From: JACTMJ01 sp039812845
GTDB taxonomy: Bacteria; Acidobacteriota; Terriglobia; Bryobacterales; Bryobacteraceae
Length of the DNA: 6,934 nt
Direction: 5' to 3'
Assembly: GCA_039812845.1 (NCBI GenBank)
Contig: JBDIBK010000184.1
Location: 1 to 6,934, forward strand
Part shown: positions 6,399 to 6,934 of the stretch, piece after piece
How positions within the stretch are numbered: the first letter of the stretch is position 1
Layout of the letters: each line of letters begins with the position of its first letter
The notes under the pieces: generated by a model
Database searches by the model: none
Seen by the model: only the letters and a program-made list of their open reading frames with translations
Told to the model about the DNA's origin: nothing
Translations under genes and position numbers: made by a program

Positions 6399-6934
6399 AT
6401 GCGCAATCGCCTTGGAAAACCCGGCACCGCCCCCCTCGACTACGCTGCCATTCGCCGAACGAATGGCGCGTTCCTGCTCGGCCTTCTTCGTGAGAACGGG
6501 CCGGTTTCGCGCGCCGAACTTTCCCGGCTCAGCGGCCTCACCAAGCCCACCGTTTCCAGCCAGATCACGAGCCTGCTCGAACGAGGGATCGTCATCGAGG
6601 ATGGCGTCGTCGTGCCCGATGCGCGGGGCGGCAAACCATCCACGCTGGTGCGCTTCAACCCGGACTTGGGCCATCTCGCCGCCGTTGAGATCGGCGCATC
6701 GGAAGTGCGCGTCCGGCTTACCGATCTCGACGGGAAAGGGATCGATGCGGAAGTTGCCCCCATCCACGCGGATCGCAGCGCCGATCATGTCCTCGAAAAG
6801 GTTGTCCTCGCCGTCGAGCGTGTGCGGATGCGGGAGCGAGGCCGCCGCGAAAAGTTGATGGTGGCCGCCATCGCCGCTCCCGGCCGCATCCATCCCGAAG
6901 AGGGCAAGGTGGTGGAGGCCGGCAATGTGTTTCA
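6399..6934 (+). CDS. ROK-family transcriptional regulator, N-terminal 178 residues (truncated by window end)
   Basis: The visible part has a winged helix-turn-helix (about residues 19-66), with SRAELSRLSGLTKPTVSSQ at 37-55 and a wing-like GGKPSTLVRFNP at 77-88. The start of the ROK sugar-binding fold follows: HLAAVEIGASEVRVRLTDLDG at 92-112, then IAAPGRIHPEEGKV. In ROK sugar kinases the first loop reads roughly DIGGTK. Here it is EIGASE, which fits a non-kinase sensor of the NagC/Mlc/XylR type. These proteins repress sugar genes and release DNA on binding a sugar or sugar phosphate. An in-frame TAA at 6390 fixes the ATG as the start. There is no SD. The zinc-binding cysteine cluster expected further on lies outside the window. 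Divergence from the heparinase-family gene suggests it controls that gene and itself. Confidence 0.9.
   Translation, partial: MRNRLGKPGTAPLDYAAIRRTNGAFLLGLLRENGPVSRAELSRLSGLTKPTVSSQITSLLERGIVIEDGVVVPDARGGKPSTLVRFNPDLGHLAAVEIGASEVRVRLTDLDGKGIDAEVAPIHADRSADHVLEKVVLAVERVRMRERGRREKLMVAAIAAPGRIHPEEGKVVEAGNVF

Noticed and set aside
6381..6893. A 170-codon minus-strand open frame opposite the ROK gene
   Set aside because: It is antisense to a clear winged helix-turn-helix and ROK domain, with no motif of its own.

Overview
The window is a GC-rich bacterial segment densely packed with five protein-coding genes, two of which run off the ends. Protein style suggests a soil or sediment heterotroph: a twin-arginine signal on a glycoside-hydrolase-like protein, a secreted heparinase-type protein, an atypical Gfo/Idh/MocA oxidoreductase and a ROK regulator. 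My best guess is Acidobacteriota (Solibacter/Bryobacter-like), with Verrucomicrobiota or Planctomycetota as alternatives. This is an inference from gene style only, since no marker gene is present.

Layout, left to right. (1) Positions 1-1652, minus strand, truncated at the left edge: a Tat-exported protein with a GH20-like N-terminal domain followed by a TIM-barrel-like region. It begins with TTG behind a strong AGGAG. (2) A 139-bp divergent intergenic region containing two inverted repeats that cannot both form. (3) 1792-3099, plus: a Gfo/Idh/MocA-type oxidoreductase of the subgroup that starts with a PGHFH motif and carries the putative-oxidoreductase C-terminal domain. (4) 3094-3714, minus: a DUF488 protein whose 3' end overlaps the oxidoreductase tail-to-tail by 6 bp. 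(5) 3743-6160, minus: a secreted heparinase II/III-family protein 28 bp upstream of the DUF488 gene and probably cotranscribed with it. (6) A 238-bp divergent intergenic region with a 16-bp palindrome, a -35/-10 pair and an AT-rich patch. (7) 6399-6934, plus, truncated at the right edge: a ROK-family transcriptional regulator.

Taken together the window looks like part of a carbohydrate-degradation locus: an exported hydrolase-like enzyme, an exported polysaccharide-lyase-like enzyme, a cytoplasmic redox enzyme acting on sugars, and a sugar-responsive regulator divergent from the lyase-like gene. No transporter, kinase or isomerase lies in the window, so the substrate cannot be named. The points most worth a second look are the heparinase-like protein, which appears to lack two of three zinc-ligand positions while keeping the HxHxD segment, and the mutually exclusive inverted repeats ahead of the oxidoreductase. 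I see no tRNA, rRNA, CRISPR array, insertion sequence or obvious rho-independent terminator.
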